A model generated the notes under the pieces. That model was not told the origin of the DNA. It saw only the letters and a program-made list of their open reading frames with translations, and made no database searches. A program made the position numbers and the translations under genes. 9,058 nucleotides of DNA from an uncultured Anaerolineaceae bacterium (GTDB lineage Bacteria; Chloroflexota; Anaerolineae; Anaerolineales; Anaerolineaceae), in contig CALCNO010000203.1 in NCBI GenBank assembly GCA_937897615.1, forward strand, positions 1-9,058. Direction: 5' to 3'. The stretch's first letter is position 1. Every line of letters begins with the position of its first letter. Positions 1-6,594 of the stretch are shown one piece after another.

Positions 1-170
1 ACGCTCACCTGGCCGTTGGCAATGGTCACGCGCAGGTGTTTTGCCCGTGTGGAGACCTTTAACGTATAGGGGATCGTTTGCGTACCGATGCGCACCTGGC
101 GGGGTTCTTCAGATTGAATCAAGTGCTCTCCTGAATTCTCCACGAGGAACAGGTAAATCGTGTTTGACAT
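1..170 (-). CDS. YgjP-like metallopeptidase domain protein (N-terminal fragment)
   Basis: The first 56 codons of a minus-strand gene are visible; the rest lies beyond base 1. The readable part contains a stretch like IGTQTIPYTLKVSTRAKHLR followed by VTIANGQVSV. This resembles the N-terminal beta region of YgjP/DUF45 (SprT-like zinc metallopeptidase) proteins, in which an 'R-x-S-x-R-x-(K/R)-x-(I/L)-x-(I/V)' strand precedes the HExxH catalytic helix. That helix would be outside the window, so catalytic residues cannot be checked. The start is uncertain. ATG at 170 has only a weak upstream GAGG about 11 bases away. An in-frame TTG at 122 has a well-placed AGGAG and would remove 16 residues that do not look like the family. 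The gene diverges from the transporter at 225. The family call rests on one short stretch. Confidence 0.55.
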   Translation of the reverse strand, partial: MSNTIYLFLVENSGEHLIQSEEPRQVRIGTQTIPYTLKVSTRAKHLRVTIANGQVS

Positions 171-192
171 TTCACACTTGCCCTCGTAAACT
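164..192 (+). promoter_or_regulatory. Sigma-70-type promoter of the YfcC-like transporter
   Basis: There is a perfect -35 hexamer TTGACA (164-169), a 17-base spacer and a -10 hexamer TAAACT (187-192, 4 of 6 consensus). Transcription would start near 199, leaving a leader of about 25 bases with GAGG at 216-219 before the ATG at 225. The -35 box overlaps the possible ATG of the divergent gene (bases 168-170), so polymerase binding here could interfere with that gene. Confidence 0.6.
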
Positions 193-197
193 TGACT

Positions 198-206
198 ATT
201 ATCCCA
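198..206 (-). promoter_or_regulatory. Extended -10 promoter of the divergent YgjP-like gene
   Basis: Read on the minus strand this is TGGGATAAT: a TGn extension directly before GATAAT, which matches TATAAT at 5 of 6 positions. No good -35 is seen, as is common for extended -10 promoters. The predicted start near 190-191 gives a leader of about 20 bases before the ATG at 170. The site lies immediately downstream of the plus-strand -10, so the two promoters overlap. Confidence 0.4.
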
Positions 207-224
207 CATCCCTGCGAGGTAGCC

Positions 225-1676
225 ATGGAGCAAAAAGCCGGTGCCCAGATCAGCAAAAAAGCTTTCATTCAATCAGCGTTGATTTTGTTGCTGCTAATGA
301 TCGTTGCCGGGGTGCTCACGCGCGTACTGCCAACCGGCATGTATGAGCGCCAGCAACTGGAAGAGCGCACTGTGATCGTGCCGGATTCTTATCAACCGGT
401 AGCGCAGCCGCATTACCCCATCTGGCGCTGGTTAACCGCTCCCATCGAGGTACTGTGGGGACAGGATAACCTGGTGGTGATCACCATCATCGTGTTCATC
501 CTGCTGGTGAGCGCCGCCTTTGCCGTATTGGATAAAAGCGGCATTCTGCAAAATGCGCTCGCGGGTATCGTGCGGCGCTTTGGCAAGCGCAAATACCTGC
601 TGCTCCTGGCGATCTCTTTCTTCTTCATGGTTCTAGGCGCCTTTCTGGGTCTCTTTGAGGAGATCGTGCCATTGGTGCCGCTGATGATCGCCCTCAGCTA
701 CTCGCTGGGGTGGGACGCGCTGGTTGGGCTGGGAATGAGCATTTTGGCCACCAACATGGGTTTCTCTGCAGCCATCACCAACCCTTTCACCATTGGCATT
801 GCCCAAAAACTGGCCGGGCTGCCGCCCTTCTCCGGCGCACTTTTCCGCGTATTCATCTTCCTGGCAATCTACGGCTTGCTGGCATGGTTCCTAGTTTCTT
901 ATGCGCGCAAAATTGATAAAAATCCTCAGGCCTCACTCATCTACAAGGATTCTGCAGCCGACCGCGCGCGCTATGCTACCGTGGACCTTGAGCGTTTCTC
1001 AGGCAACAGCAAGCGCCTGGGAAAAGCCGCTCTGGTCTTTGGCGCCTTTATTTTGCTGATCGCTCTGGTGCTTGTTGGCAGTTCTATTTTGCCCTTCCTG
1101 GCCGATTACGCCCTGCCGATTGTGGGTATTCTGTTCTTTGCCGGCGGGCTGGCAGCCGGGTTTGTTTCCGGCGCCGGGGGCAAGACCGTTGGCAAGGCAC
1201 TGCTGGAAGGCGTTACTGGTATGGCACCGGGCATTCCGCTGCTGCTAATGGCCGCCAGCATCAAGCATATCGTCACCACCGGACAGGTGATGGATACCAT
1301 CCTCAACAGCGCCGCTTCAGGACTGCAAAACACTTCCCCGCTGGCCGCGGTTATGTTCATCTATCTGCTCGCATTGCTAATCGAGTTCTTCATCGGCTCG
1401 GCTGGCGCCAAGGCAGTGCTGATGATGCCCATTTTGCTGCCGCTGGCAGATCTGGTGGGCGTCACCCGCCAGTTGACCGTGACGGCTTATTGCTTTGGCG
1501 ATGGTTTTTCCAACCTGGCGTATCCCACTAACCCGGTGCTGTTAATCACGTTGGGGCTGGCTTCCATCAGTTACGGTAAATGGATGAAATTCACCTGGAA
1601 GTTGTGGCTGCTGGTGATCCCGGTGACGGTGCTGTTCCTGTGGCTGGGGAACCTTATTCACCTGGGGCCGTTCTAA
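225..1676 (+). CDS. YfcC/DcuC-family membrane transporter
   Basis: An inner-membrane carrier of 483 residues, predicted from about a dozen long hydrophobic segments separated by short charged loops. Family marks (DcuC/YfcC group, PF03606) are a GLFEE segment near residues 142-146, an ITNPF motif at 184-188 in the first half, and GDGFSNLAYPTNP at 425-437 in the last quarter. The two NP-containing loops fit the inverted-repeat design of this transporter class. Relatives are annotated as C4-dicarboxylate carriers or basic amino-acid (arginine/ornithine) antiporters. Substrate cannot be read from sequence, and no catabolic partner gene is adjacent. ATG 225 is chosen over the in-frame TTG at 192 because GAGG lies at 216-219 and because the TTG overlaps the -10 box. 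The gene is monocistronic and ends 15 bases from the convergent methyltransferase. Confidence 0.85.
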   Translation: MEQKAGAQISKKAFIQSALILLLLMIVAGVLTRVLPTGMYERQQLEERTVIVPDSYQPVAQPHYPIWRWLTAPIEVLWGQDNLVVITIIVFILLVSAAFAVLDKSGILQNALAGIVRRFGKRKYLLLLAISFFFMVLGAFLGLFEEIVPLVPLMIALSYSLGWDALVGLGMSILATNMGFSAAITNPFTIGIAQKLAGLPPFSGALFRVFIFLAIYGLLAWFLVSYARKIDKNPQASLIYKDSAADRARYATVDLERFSGNSKRLGKAALVFGAFILLIALVLVGSSILPFLADYALPIVGILFFAGGLAAGFVSGAGGKTVGKALLEGVTGMAPGIPLLLMAASIKHIVTTGQVMDTILNSAASGLQNTSPLAAVMFIYLLALLIEFFIGSAGAKAVLMMPILLPLADLVGVTRQLTVTAYCFGDGFSNLAYPTNPVLLITLGLASISYGKWMKFTWKLWLLVIPVTVLFLWLGNLIHLGPF

Positions 1677-1684
1677 CCTGCAAC

Positions 1685-1716
1685 GTATCAGTTAAATACA
1701 ACGCCAAACCTGATAC
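1685..1716. repeat. Inverted repeat at the convergent transporter/methyltransferase junction
   Basis: A perfect 7-base inverted repeat, GTATCAG (1685-1691) and CTGATAC (1710-1716), has an 18-base loop. It covers the last codons of the methyltransferase gene and the gap after the transporter. It could act as a weak bidirectional transcription end. There is no T-tract on either side and the loop is long, so terminator function is only a guess. Confidence 0.25.
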
Positions 1717-2447
1717 AGCGCCAGATTACCGCCCTTGCCGTCGCTGGCAAATTCATCCACCACGGACGCACCCATGCTCTGCGCCAGCTGGGCCAGCTCC
1801 TCGCGGCTGAACAGGTGCACATAGCGCAGCCCGCGTTTTTCGGCTTGCCCCACTGCCGCATGGCGCCAATCCAGCAGGGTATCGCCCGGTTCCAATTCGT
1901 TCTCATCGATCCCCACCGCTGACCAGGGCAACACGCGGCTCATCATCTTGCTGCTGTGTTGAAATTGCCACTCAGAGTGAATGAACACCCCGCCAGGCTT
2001 GAGCAGCCGCAATGCCGCTTGCACGATCAGGCGACGATTTTCCACCCCCGGCAAGTGATGCAATGAAGCAAACGCCAATACACCATCATAGGCGTTGCGG
2101 TTCACCTTTTCAGTCCAGTGCCTGTCCAGCAAGTCTGCCTGAAGGTACTGCACCTCCAACCCGGTGTGGCCAGCCTGGACTGTCAGATTAGCGCGCGCCT
2201 CGCTCAACACCGATTCGCTAAAGTCCAGGCCGGTATAAGTGCCGCAGATACCCGCCTGAATCCAATTGCCAATGAGGGCGCCGCTGCCACAGCCCAGGTC
2301 AAGCCAATCACCGTCATGGATATGCGTTTGCAGCACGTGCGCTACTCCCGGCTGAATACGGCGGCGCGTCTCAGCGAAGGCCTGGCCGAAACTCTGGTAG
2401 AATTCCCGATTGATATGAAGCAATTTCTGGACTGTTTCTTCTTTCAC
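1692..2447 (-). CDS. Trm9/ALKBH8-like class I SAM-dependent methyltransferase
   Basis: A 251-residue soluble Rossmann methyltransferase. SAM-binding motif I is LDLGCGSG (49-56), with an acidic residue after strand 2 in GLDFS (D75), an acidic loop QADLLD (103-108), and the post-motif LKPGG (149-153). Beyond the generic fold, the sequence follows the tRNA methyltransferase Trm9: FYQSFGQAFAETR near 16-28 (compare 'YxxIAxxFxxTR'), a tryptophan-containing strand SEWQFQ (158-163), GDTLLDW (188-194, compare 'DVFVPW'), RYVHLFSREEL (208-218, compare 'RYYHLYREGEL') and a C-terminal glycine/asparagine-rich strand near 237-248. Trm9 methyl-esterifies cm5U34 to mcm5U34 in tRNA. The divergent neighbour encodes Elp3, which makes cm5U, and this supports the same role. 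The start is GTG at 2447, with no Shine-Dalgarno but a TATAAT ending six bases before it. A generic metabolite methyltransferase remains possible. Confidence 0.75.
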   Translation of the reverse strand: MKEETVQKLLHINREFYQSFGQAFAETRRRIQPGVAHVLQTHIHDGDWLDLGCGSGALIGNWIQAGICGTYTGLDFSESVLSEARANLTVQAGHTGLEVQYLQADLLDRHWTEKVNRNAYDGVLAFASLHHLPGVENRRLIVQAALRLLKPGGVFIHSEWQFQHSSKMMSRVLPWSAVGIDENELEPGDTLLDWRHAAVGQAEKRGLRYVHLFSREELAQLAQSMGASVVDEFASDGKGGNLALYQVWRCI

Positions 2448-2453
2448 GCCCCA

Positions 2454-2461
2454 ATTATAAA
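2454..2461. promoter_or_regulatory. Shared palindromic -10 element between the methyltransferase gene and elp3
   Basis: The 19-base gap between the two start codons (2448-2466) contains ATTATAAA. On the minus strand this is a perfect TATAAT (2459-2454); on the plus strand it is TATAAA (2456-2461). The core TTATAA is self-complementary. The minus -10 ends 6 bases before GTG at 2447 and the plus -10 ends 5 bases before ATG at 2467, so both transcripts should start at or next to the start codon and be leaderless. No convincing -35 is seen for either direction. Confidence 0.45.
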
Positions 2462-2466
2462 CGCCG

Positions 2467-4137
2467 ATGCGTGATTCCCGCTTTATTCAAGAATGGCATG
2501 ATGCCCGGGTCTATTCCACCGAGCAGCTAGAAACCGCCCGACTGGTGCTGGAGGAGGTAAAATCCGGCCGCCGCCTTGATCGCGCGCTGCGTTCGCACCC
2601 GCTACCTAACGGGCAGCTCATCGCCAAGCACATTCTGGTAGCGGCCTACCGCGACCTGGTGGCACGCGGCGAGTGGAAAGATGACCCGGATTTCTTGTTG
2701 CGCATCCGTATGAAACCAGTGCGTACCCTTTCCGGTGTTACCACCGTTACCGTGCTCACCAAAGCCTGGCCCTGCCCCGGGCGCTGCATTTTTTGCCCCA
2801 CTGAAGCTTACATGCCCAAAAGTTACCTGGCGGATGAACCCGGCGCAGCACGCGCCTATCAGAACAAGTTTGATCCTTTCGCCCAGGTGCAGTCGCGCCT
2901 GGCGGAGTACCGCGCCGTGGGCCACCCCAACGATAAGATCGAGTTGCTCATCCTCGGCGGCACCTGGAGTTCCTACAAGCGTGATTATCAGGAATGGTTC
3001 GTGCGTCGCTGTTTTGACGCCATGAACGAGGATTCACTGCCGGAAGAGCGAAAAGACTTTCAGCCTGAACCACCGGAAGAAAAATCAATCGATACAGTAG
3101 ATTTCAGCCGCATACAGGCGGCGCACCTGCACAACGAAACCGCCAATCATCGCAACGTGGGCCTGGTAATCGAGACGCGACCGGACGAGATCAACTGCGA
3201 TGAACTGGTCTGGCTGCGCCGGCTGGGCGTCACCAAGGTGCAAATGGGCGCACAAAGCCTGGACGACCGCGTGTTGGCGCTCAATTTGCGCGGGCACACT
3301 GCCGCCGACACGCTGAAAGCTACCGCGCTGCTGCGCGCCGCCGGCTTTAAGATCGTGCTGCACTGGATGCCCAACCTGCTGGGCGCCACCCTTGAATCGG
3401 ACCGCGCCGATTTTGCGCGCCTGTGGCAGCAGGGCTACGCGCCGGATGAGTTGAAAATCTATCCTACGCAGCTTTTGGAAACCGCCGAACTCTATCAGCG
3501 CTGGCAGCGTGGAGAGTACACCCCGTACACCACCGCAGAACTGGTAGCCCTCATTGCCGACCTCAAGGTCACCATTCCGCAGTATTGCCGTGTCAATCGC
3601 ATCATCCGCGACATCCCCTCCACGCATGTGGTAGAAGGCAATAAGCGCACCAGCCTGCGCCAGGATGTACAAAATGAGTTGAAACAGCGCGGGCAAACCT
3701 GCCAGTGCATCCGCTGCCGCGAGGTAAAAACCCACGCGGTTGAACTTGAAAGCCTGCGGCTGAATGACCTGGTCTACCACCCCGCCTACGCCGAGGAGCA
3801 TTTCATCAATTTCACCACCCCGGCGGACCGCATTGCCGGTTACCTGCGCCTCTCTTTGCCCGGCGACAACGCCCCGCAATTGGGCATCGCTGACCTTGAA
3901 AATGCCGCCCTGATCCGTGAAGTGCATGTTTACGGGCAATCCCTGCCCGTAGGTGTGGAAAAGGAAGGTGCTGCCCAGCACATCGGCCTGGGAACACAAC
4001 TGCTGCAACGCGCTGCCGAAACCGCACGCGGAAAGGGGTTCAAGCGCCTGGCAGTGATCGCCGCCATCGGCACACGCCGTTATTACGCCAGCCGTGGTTT
4101 CCGGGGCGGCGAGTTGTACATGATCCAGGATTTGTAA
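2467..4137 (+). CDS. elp3: Elp3: radical SAM / GNAT tRNA uridine-34 carboxymethyl-forming enzyme
   Basis: A 556-residue two-domain enzyme, full length for the family. The radical SAM domain has the iron-sulfur cysteines C103, C107 and C110 in CPGRCIFCP, followed by the family stretch PTEAYMPKSY and the GGTWSSY segment (164-170). A cysteine cluster TCQCIRC (C412, C414, C417) lies between the domains, where Elp3 proteins bind zinc. The C-terminal GNAT domain has the acetyl-CoA loop QHIGLG (504-509) and the paired tyrosines near 539-540. Known Elp3 chemistry uses acetyl-CoA and SAM radical cleavage to build the carboxymethyl group on wobble uridine 34. In bacteria it works without the other Elongator subunits. 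It is transcribed divergently from the Trm9-like gene, 19 bases apart. ATG 2467 begins immediately after the shared -10 and has no Shine-Dalgarno. The gene ends nine bases from the convergent diguanylate cyclase. Confidence 0.95.
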   Translation: MRDSRFIQEWHDARVYSTEQLETARLVLEEVKSGRRLDRALRSHPLPNGQLIAKHILVAAYRDLVARGEWKDDPDFLLRIRMKPVRTLSGVTTVTVLTKAWPCPGRCIFCPTEAYMPKSYLADEPGAARAYQNKFDPFAQVQSRLAEYRAVGHPNDKIELLILGGTWSSYKRDYQEWFVRRCFDAMNEDSLPEERKDFQPEPPEEKSIDTVDFSRIQAAHLHNETANHRNVGLVIETRPDEINCDELVWLRRLGVTKVQMGAQSLDDRVLALNLRGHTAADTLKATALLRAAGFKIVLHWMPNLLGATLESDRADFARLWQQGYAPDELKIYPTQLLETAELYQRWQRGEYTPYTTAELVALIADLKVTIPQYCRVNRIIRDIPSTHVVEGNKRTSLRQDVQNELKQRGQTCQCIRCREVKTHAVELESLRLNDLVYHPAYAEEHFINFTTPADRIAGYLRLSLPGDNAPQLGIADLENAALIREVHVYGQSLPVGVEKEGAAQHIGLGTQLLQRAAETARGKGFKRLAVIAAIGTRRYYASRGFRGGELYMIQDL

Positions 4138-4146
4138 CTGCCGGGG

Positions 4147-5223
4147 CTAACCGATCACGACACGGTTCTTGCCCGCCTGCTTGCCGGCGTAAAGGGCCAG
4201 GTCGGCTTTGCGGATGCAATTGCCAATGCCAATATTCGTATCACAGGCAGAAACCCCCAGTGTCACCGTTACCGGGATATCCACCTCATGGTAAATGAAC
4301 GGCGTGGTTAAAATACGCGCGCGGATTTTTTCGGCCACAATGCGGCCGCCTTCAGCGTTGGTTTCCGGCAGAAACACCAAAAACTCATCCCCGCCCCAGC
4401 GCGCCACCTGATCCTGCTTGCGCAAGATGAAATTGATGATTGTGGCCAGATTGACGAGGACAAAGTCCCCGCCATCATGCCCGTACTCATCGTTAATTTC
4501 TTTGAAATTATCAATGTCAATCATAATTAGAGAAAATGCCTCGCCGGTCTGATCCAGGCGCGCTTTTTCCTGGTCGATGCGATTCATCATGGTACGGCGA
4601 TTGGACAAATTGGTCACCGGGTCGGTTGCCGCCAGGCTGGTCAGGCGCCTATTGGCGGTCACCAAAGTGGATTCAATCTCGCTGGCACGCTTCTCAAACG
4701 CGTAGCCGGTCATGCACAGGGCAACTACTCCCCAAACCAGATTGGCCAGGTAGAGCCATTCCTGAACCGTACTGCTCAGTACCACGACCGGGGTGAAATA
4801 CCGCCCAAAAATAAACAAAGCAATCGTTCCCCCGCCGATCAGAAGGCCCGCCAGCGCAGACGGAAATTTCTTGAGATGCATGTTGATAAAAACCAGCGGC
4901 AGAGAAGAGAAAATCATCAAGAAAAAGCCGCTGCTCCACCCCAAAATCAGGCTGGCATACGCCGCATATAGAATTGAAAGCCCCCCGCCGATCATGAACA
5001 CACCGCGGCTGTGTTGTTTGCGATTGCGAAGGTAGATCACAAGCCAGATGACTGCCCCCAAACCCGCCAGGCCCGCCATTCTCCAGGTCATCAGGTAGGC
5101 AAAAAAGCCGCAAAAAAACAAAAAGACAAACAGTTGGATAATACTGAATTTATCCATCACCGCAAAGAAGCGCTGATTTTTCAATTGCGCCTGCGGTTGC
5201 ATGGAGATTGCAGTTTTTGGCAT
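4147..5223 (-). CDS. Membrane-bound diguanylate cyclase (GGDEF domain)
   Basis: A 358-residue sensor-type enzyme that should make cyclic di-GMP from two GTP. Residues about 26-175 hold five or six hydrophobic segments with no recognised named sensor domain. A helical linker (about 176-198) leads into LAATDPVTNLSNRR, the usual entry to a GGDEF domain. Active-site features are intact: DIDNFK (236-241), the GHDGGD segment near 248-253 and GGDEF (277-281). An inhibitory I-site RxxD (R268-D271) lies exactly five residues before GGDEF, so product inhibition is expected. The start is ATG 5223, preceded by GAGGGGAG at good spacing. In-frame ATG 5253 and GTG 5262 lack such a site. The gene has its own promoter at 5350-5378 and a leader of about 120 bases. 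Its end is convergent with elp3. Input signal unknown. Confidence 0.9.
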   Translation of the reverse strand: MPKTAISMQPQAQLKNQRFFAVMDKFSIIQLFVFLFFCGFFAYLMTWRMAGLAGLGAVIWLVIYLRNRKQHSRGVFMIGGGLSILYAAYASLILGWSSGFFLMIFSSLPLVFINMHLKKFPSALAGLLIGGGTIALFIFGRYFTPVVVLSSTVQEWLYLANLVWGVVALCMTGYAFEKRASEIESTLVTANRRLTSLAATDPVTNLSNRRTMMNRIDQEKARLDQTGEAFSLIMIDIDNFKEINDEYGHDGGDFVLVNLATIINFILRKQDQVARWGGDEFLVFLPETNAEGGRIVAEKIRARILTTPFIYHEVDIPVTVTLGVSACDTNIGIGNCIRKADLALYAGKQAGKNRVVIG

Positions 5224-5265
5224 TGGCTCCCCTCGCCAGCTGGTTTTTTTCATCTTAGTCACAGA

Positions 5266-5330
5266 TATCCGGTATTCGCCAACTCAACACCTCCCGAGGA
5301 GGTATCCGGTTATGCATCGCAAATTTGGCG
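5266..5330 (-). promoter_or_regulatory. Structured 5' leader of the diguanylate cyclase mRNA
   Basis: In the predicted leader, nested complementary segments are visible. An outer stem pairs 5277-5282 (CGCCAA on plus) with 5325-5330 (TTGGCG). An inner stem pairs 5289-5294 (ACCTCC) with 5298-5303 (GGAGGT) around a three-base loop. An 8-base direct repeat TATCCGGT occurs at 5266-5273 and 5303-5310. On the minus strand the inner stem's second arm contains a GGGAGGT Shine-Dalgarno-like sequence, six bases before a TTG that could open a seven-codon leader peptide. I could not match it to GEMM (c-di-GMP), fluoride or THF riboswitch consensus features. Confidence 0.35.
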
Positions 5331-5349
5331 CATTACAAGGATATGACTA

Positions 5350-5378
5350 ATTATATACAGAATAGTTACTAAATTCAA
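5350..5378 (-). promoter_or_regulatory. Promoter of the diguanylate cyclase gene
   Basis: On the minus strand, TTGAAT (5378-5373, 4 of 6 to TTGACA) is followed by a 17-base spacer and a perfect TATAAT (5355-5350). Transcription should start near 5343, about 120 bases before the chosen ATG at 5223. The surrounding DNA is distinctly AT-rich compared with the rest of the window. Confidence 0.65.
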
Positions 5379-5414
5379 TCTTTTTTTGCATTTCTATTAA
5401 GTCGCACCATAAAC

Positions 5415-5449
5415 AACACCCCTCTCCTGTTATGAAGAGGGGCAGTGTT
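5415..5449 (-). terminator. Hairpin terminator after the 90-residue-repeat protein gene
   Basis: Complementary arms CCCCTCT (5419-5425) and AGAGGGG (5436-5442) enclose a 10-base loop. Four more pairs (5415-5418 with 5446-5449) extend the stem beyond a three-base bulge. On the minus strand the stem is followed by a T-rich but imperfect run, TGTTGTTTAT. It lies about 25 bases after the stop codon at 5473. Confidence 0.55.
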
Positions 5450-5472
5450 ACCAAAGCGGTGTTATGCAGCAG

Positions 5473-6534
5473 TTAGTTGTTATAGAACCAGTTGTAAGCA
5501 AAATAGCCTGAATTGGTCTCCATACGAATGGCAATCTTCCCACGCCCGTAAAGGGCCGGCGGGATGTTGTAGCTGGTGGTAAACTCACCACCGGCGCCAG
5601 AATTGATCTTGGTGACCACAATGCCATTCACCCCGGCAGTGCCGAACTCACCCATCAGCACAGTAATGACCTCGCCGGCGGGCATGTTCGTTGCCTTTAG
5701 GGTAACTTTATTGTCTTTCACCACCGATAGGATCGTTATCAATGGATAGCCAGAGTAGGCCGGCACGGAAGTAGCCGCAGGAGAAGCAGCCGTTGCCGCG
5801 GGAGCAGGCGCCAAGGCAGTATTGTTATAAAACCAGTTGTAGGCATAGTATCCCTGCGGACTGTCCATGCGGATGGCAATTTTTTCCAGCCCTGCCAATG
5901 CCGCCGGGATTGAATATGTTGCCGTGAGCATGCCCCCGACCGAAGAACTGGCTTCACCAACCGCAATGCCGCCGATGGCGGCCGTGCCAAATGCACCCAT
6001 GCGCACAGTAAAGTTTTGCCCCGCCGGCAAGTTACTAGCAGCCACCGTCACCGAGCTGCCGCCCACCACCGAAGCGATGCTAAAGGTTGGGTAACCCGTG
6101 TACGCCGGCACAGGGGTTCCAAGCGGGGCTGCAGTAACAGCCGGAACCACCGCGCCCGTCGTGTTGTTGTAAAACCAGTTATAGGAATAGTACCCCTGCG
6201 GGCTATCGAGGCGGATGGCAATCTTCTGCGCCCCGGCCAATGCTGCCGGAATCGTGTAAGTGGCAGTGAAAGAACTCCCCGATGCCACATCTTTGCTGCC
6301 CACCACAATGCCGCCAATGGCCGCTGTGCCAAACGCCCCCATGCGCACAGTAAAGGTTTGGTCTACCGGGAAGTTAACGCCAGAGATCGTCACACTCACA
6401 TCACTCACCACAGAACTAATGCTGATGATGGGTGTGCTGTAGGCCTGCCCACTGGAAACCACGCCCAGTGAAAGGGCTACCACAACTGCCAGGATGCTGA
6501 TCATTCTGATGATTGATTTCGTCTGATTAACCAT
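5473..6534 (-). CDS. Secreted protein of three 90-residue tandem repeats (WFYNN repeats)
   Basis: 353 residues. An N-terminal signal peptide (hydrophobic core about 9-28, likely cleavage after GQA near 31) leads to three repeats of exactly 90 residues: 35-124, 149-238 and 264-353. Linkers of 24 and 25 residues rich in Ala, Pro and Thr separate them. Each repeat begins with a beta-rich segment, has a central F-T-V-R-M-G-A-F-G-T type motif, an 'IPxALxGxxKIAIRxxS' segment and closes with GYxxYNWFYNN. The layout suggests beta-sandwich (Ig-like) domains outside the cell. The protein ends at the last repeat with no anchor, so it is probably released or bound non-covalently. No enzymatic motif is seen. 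GGGAGGA lies just before ATG 6534. It is a single-gene unit between terminators. Similar repeats are, to my knowledge, common in Anaerolineae surface proteins of unknown role. Confidence 0.8.
   Translation of the reverse strand: MVNQTKSIIRMISILAVVVALSLGVVSSGQAYSTPIISISSVVSDVSVTISGVNFPVDQTFTVRMGAFGTAAIGGIVVGSKDVASGSSFTATYTIPAALAGAQKIAIRLDSPQGYYSYNWFYNNTTGAVVPAVTAAPLGTPVPAYTGYPTFSIASVVGGSSVTVAASNLPAGQNFTVRMGAFGTAAIGGIAVGEASSSVGGMLTATYSIPAALAGLEKIAIRMDSPQGYYAYNWFYNNTALAPAPAATAASPAATSVPAYSGYPLITILSVVKDNKVTLKATNMPAGEVITVLMGEFGTAGVNGIVVTKINSGAGGEFTTSYNIPPALYGRGKIAIRMETNSGYFAYNWFYNN
5476..5745 (-). repeat. 90-residue coding repeat, copy 3
   Basis: Codes for residues 264-353. This is the most diverged copy: the central motif reads VLMGEFGTAGVNGI and the end GYFAYNWFYNN. 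It finishes directly at the stop codon. Confidence 0.8.
5821..6090 (-). repeat. 90-residue coding repeat, copy 2
   Basis: Codes for residues 149-238. It shares the 16-residue run FTVRMGAFGTAAIGGI exactly with copy 1, while the DNA of that run differs at several synonymous positions. It closes with GYYAYNWFYNN. Confidence 0.85.
6163..6432 (-). repeat. 90-residue coding repeat, copy 1
   Basis: Codes for residues 35-124, directly after the signal peptide. It closes with GYYSYNWFYNN. Copies 1 and 2 are clearly closer to each other than either is to copy 3. Confidence 0.85.
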
Positions 6535-6574
6535 CGAGTCCTCCCGTTCCCGCTCACCACGAGCGTGTTTTTTC

Positions 6575-6580
6575 AGTATA
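6575..6580 (-). promoter_or_regulatory. Possible -10 box for the repeat-protein gene
   Basis: TATACT on the minus strand (5 of 6 to TATAAT) lies about 40 bases before the ATG at 6534. The matching -35 position falls inside the T-tract and stem of the preceding terminator and is poor (TTCTTT-like). It is the only -10 candidate in this short gap. Confidence 0.35.
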
Positions 6581-6594
6581 GCGCGTTTTGAAGC

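Noticed and set aside
41..346. A 101-codon plus-strand frame at the left edge
   Set aside because: It overlaps the metallopeptidase start, both promoters and the transporter start in another frame, and has no recognisable protein features.
1685..1716. Terminator between the transporter and methyltransferase genes
   Set aside because: The 7-base arms are perfect, but the 18-base loop and the lack of a T-tract make an intrinsic terminator unconvincing. It is listed only as an inverted repeat.
3085..4008. A 307-codon open frame on the minus strand within elp3
   Set aside because: It is antisense to well-conserved Elp3 sequence, and its residues look like complement-derived Val/Gln/Gly-rich filler with no motif. 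The elp3 frame fully explains the region.
5224..5349. Known riboswitch (GEMM c-di-GMP, fluoride, THF) in the diguanylate cyclase leader
   Set aside because: Consensus features of these classes were looked for by eye and not found. The leader is reported only as an unassigned structured region.
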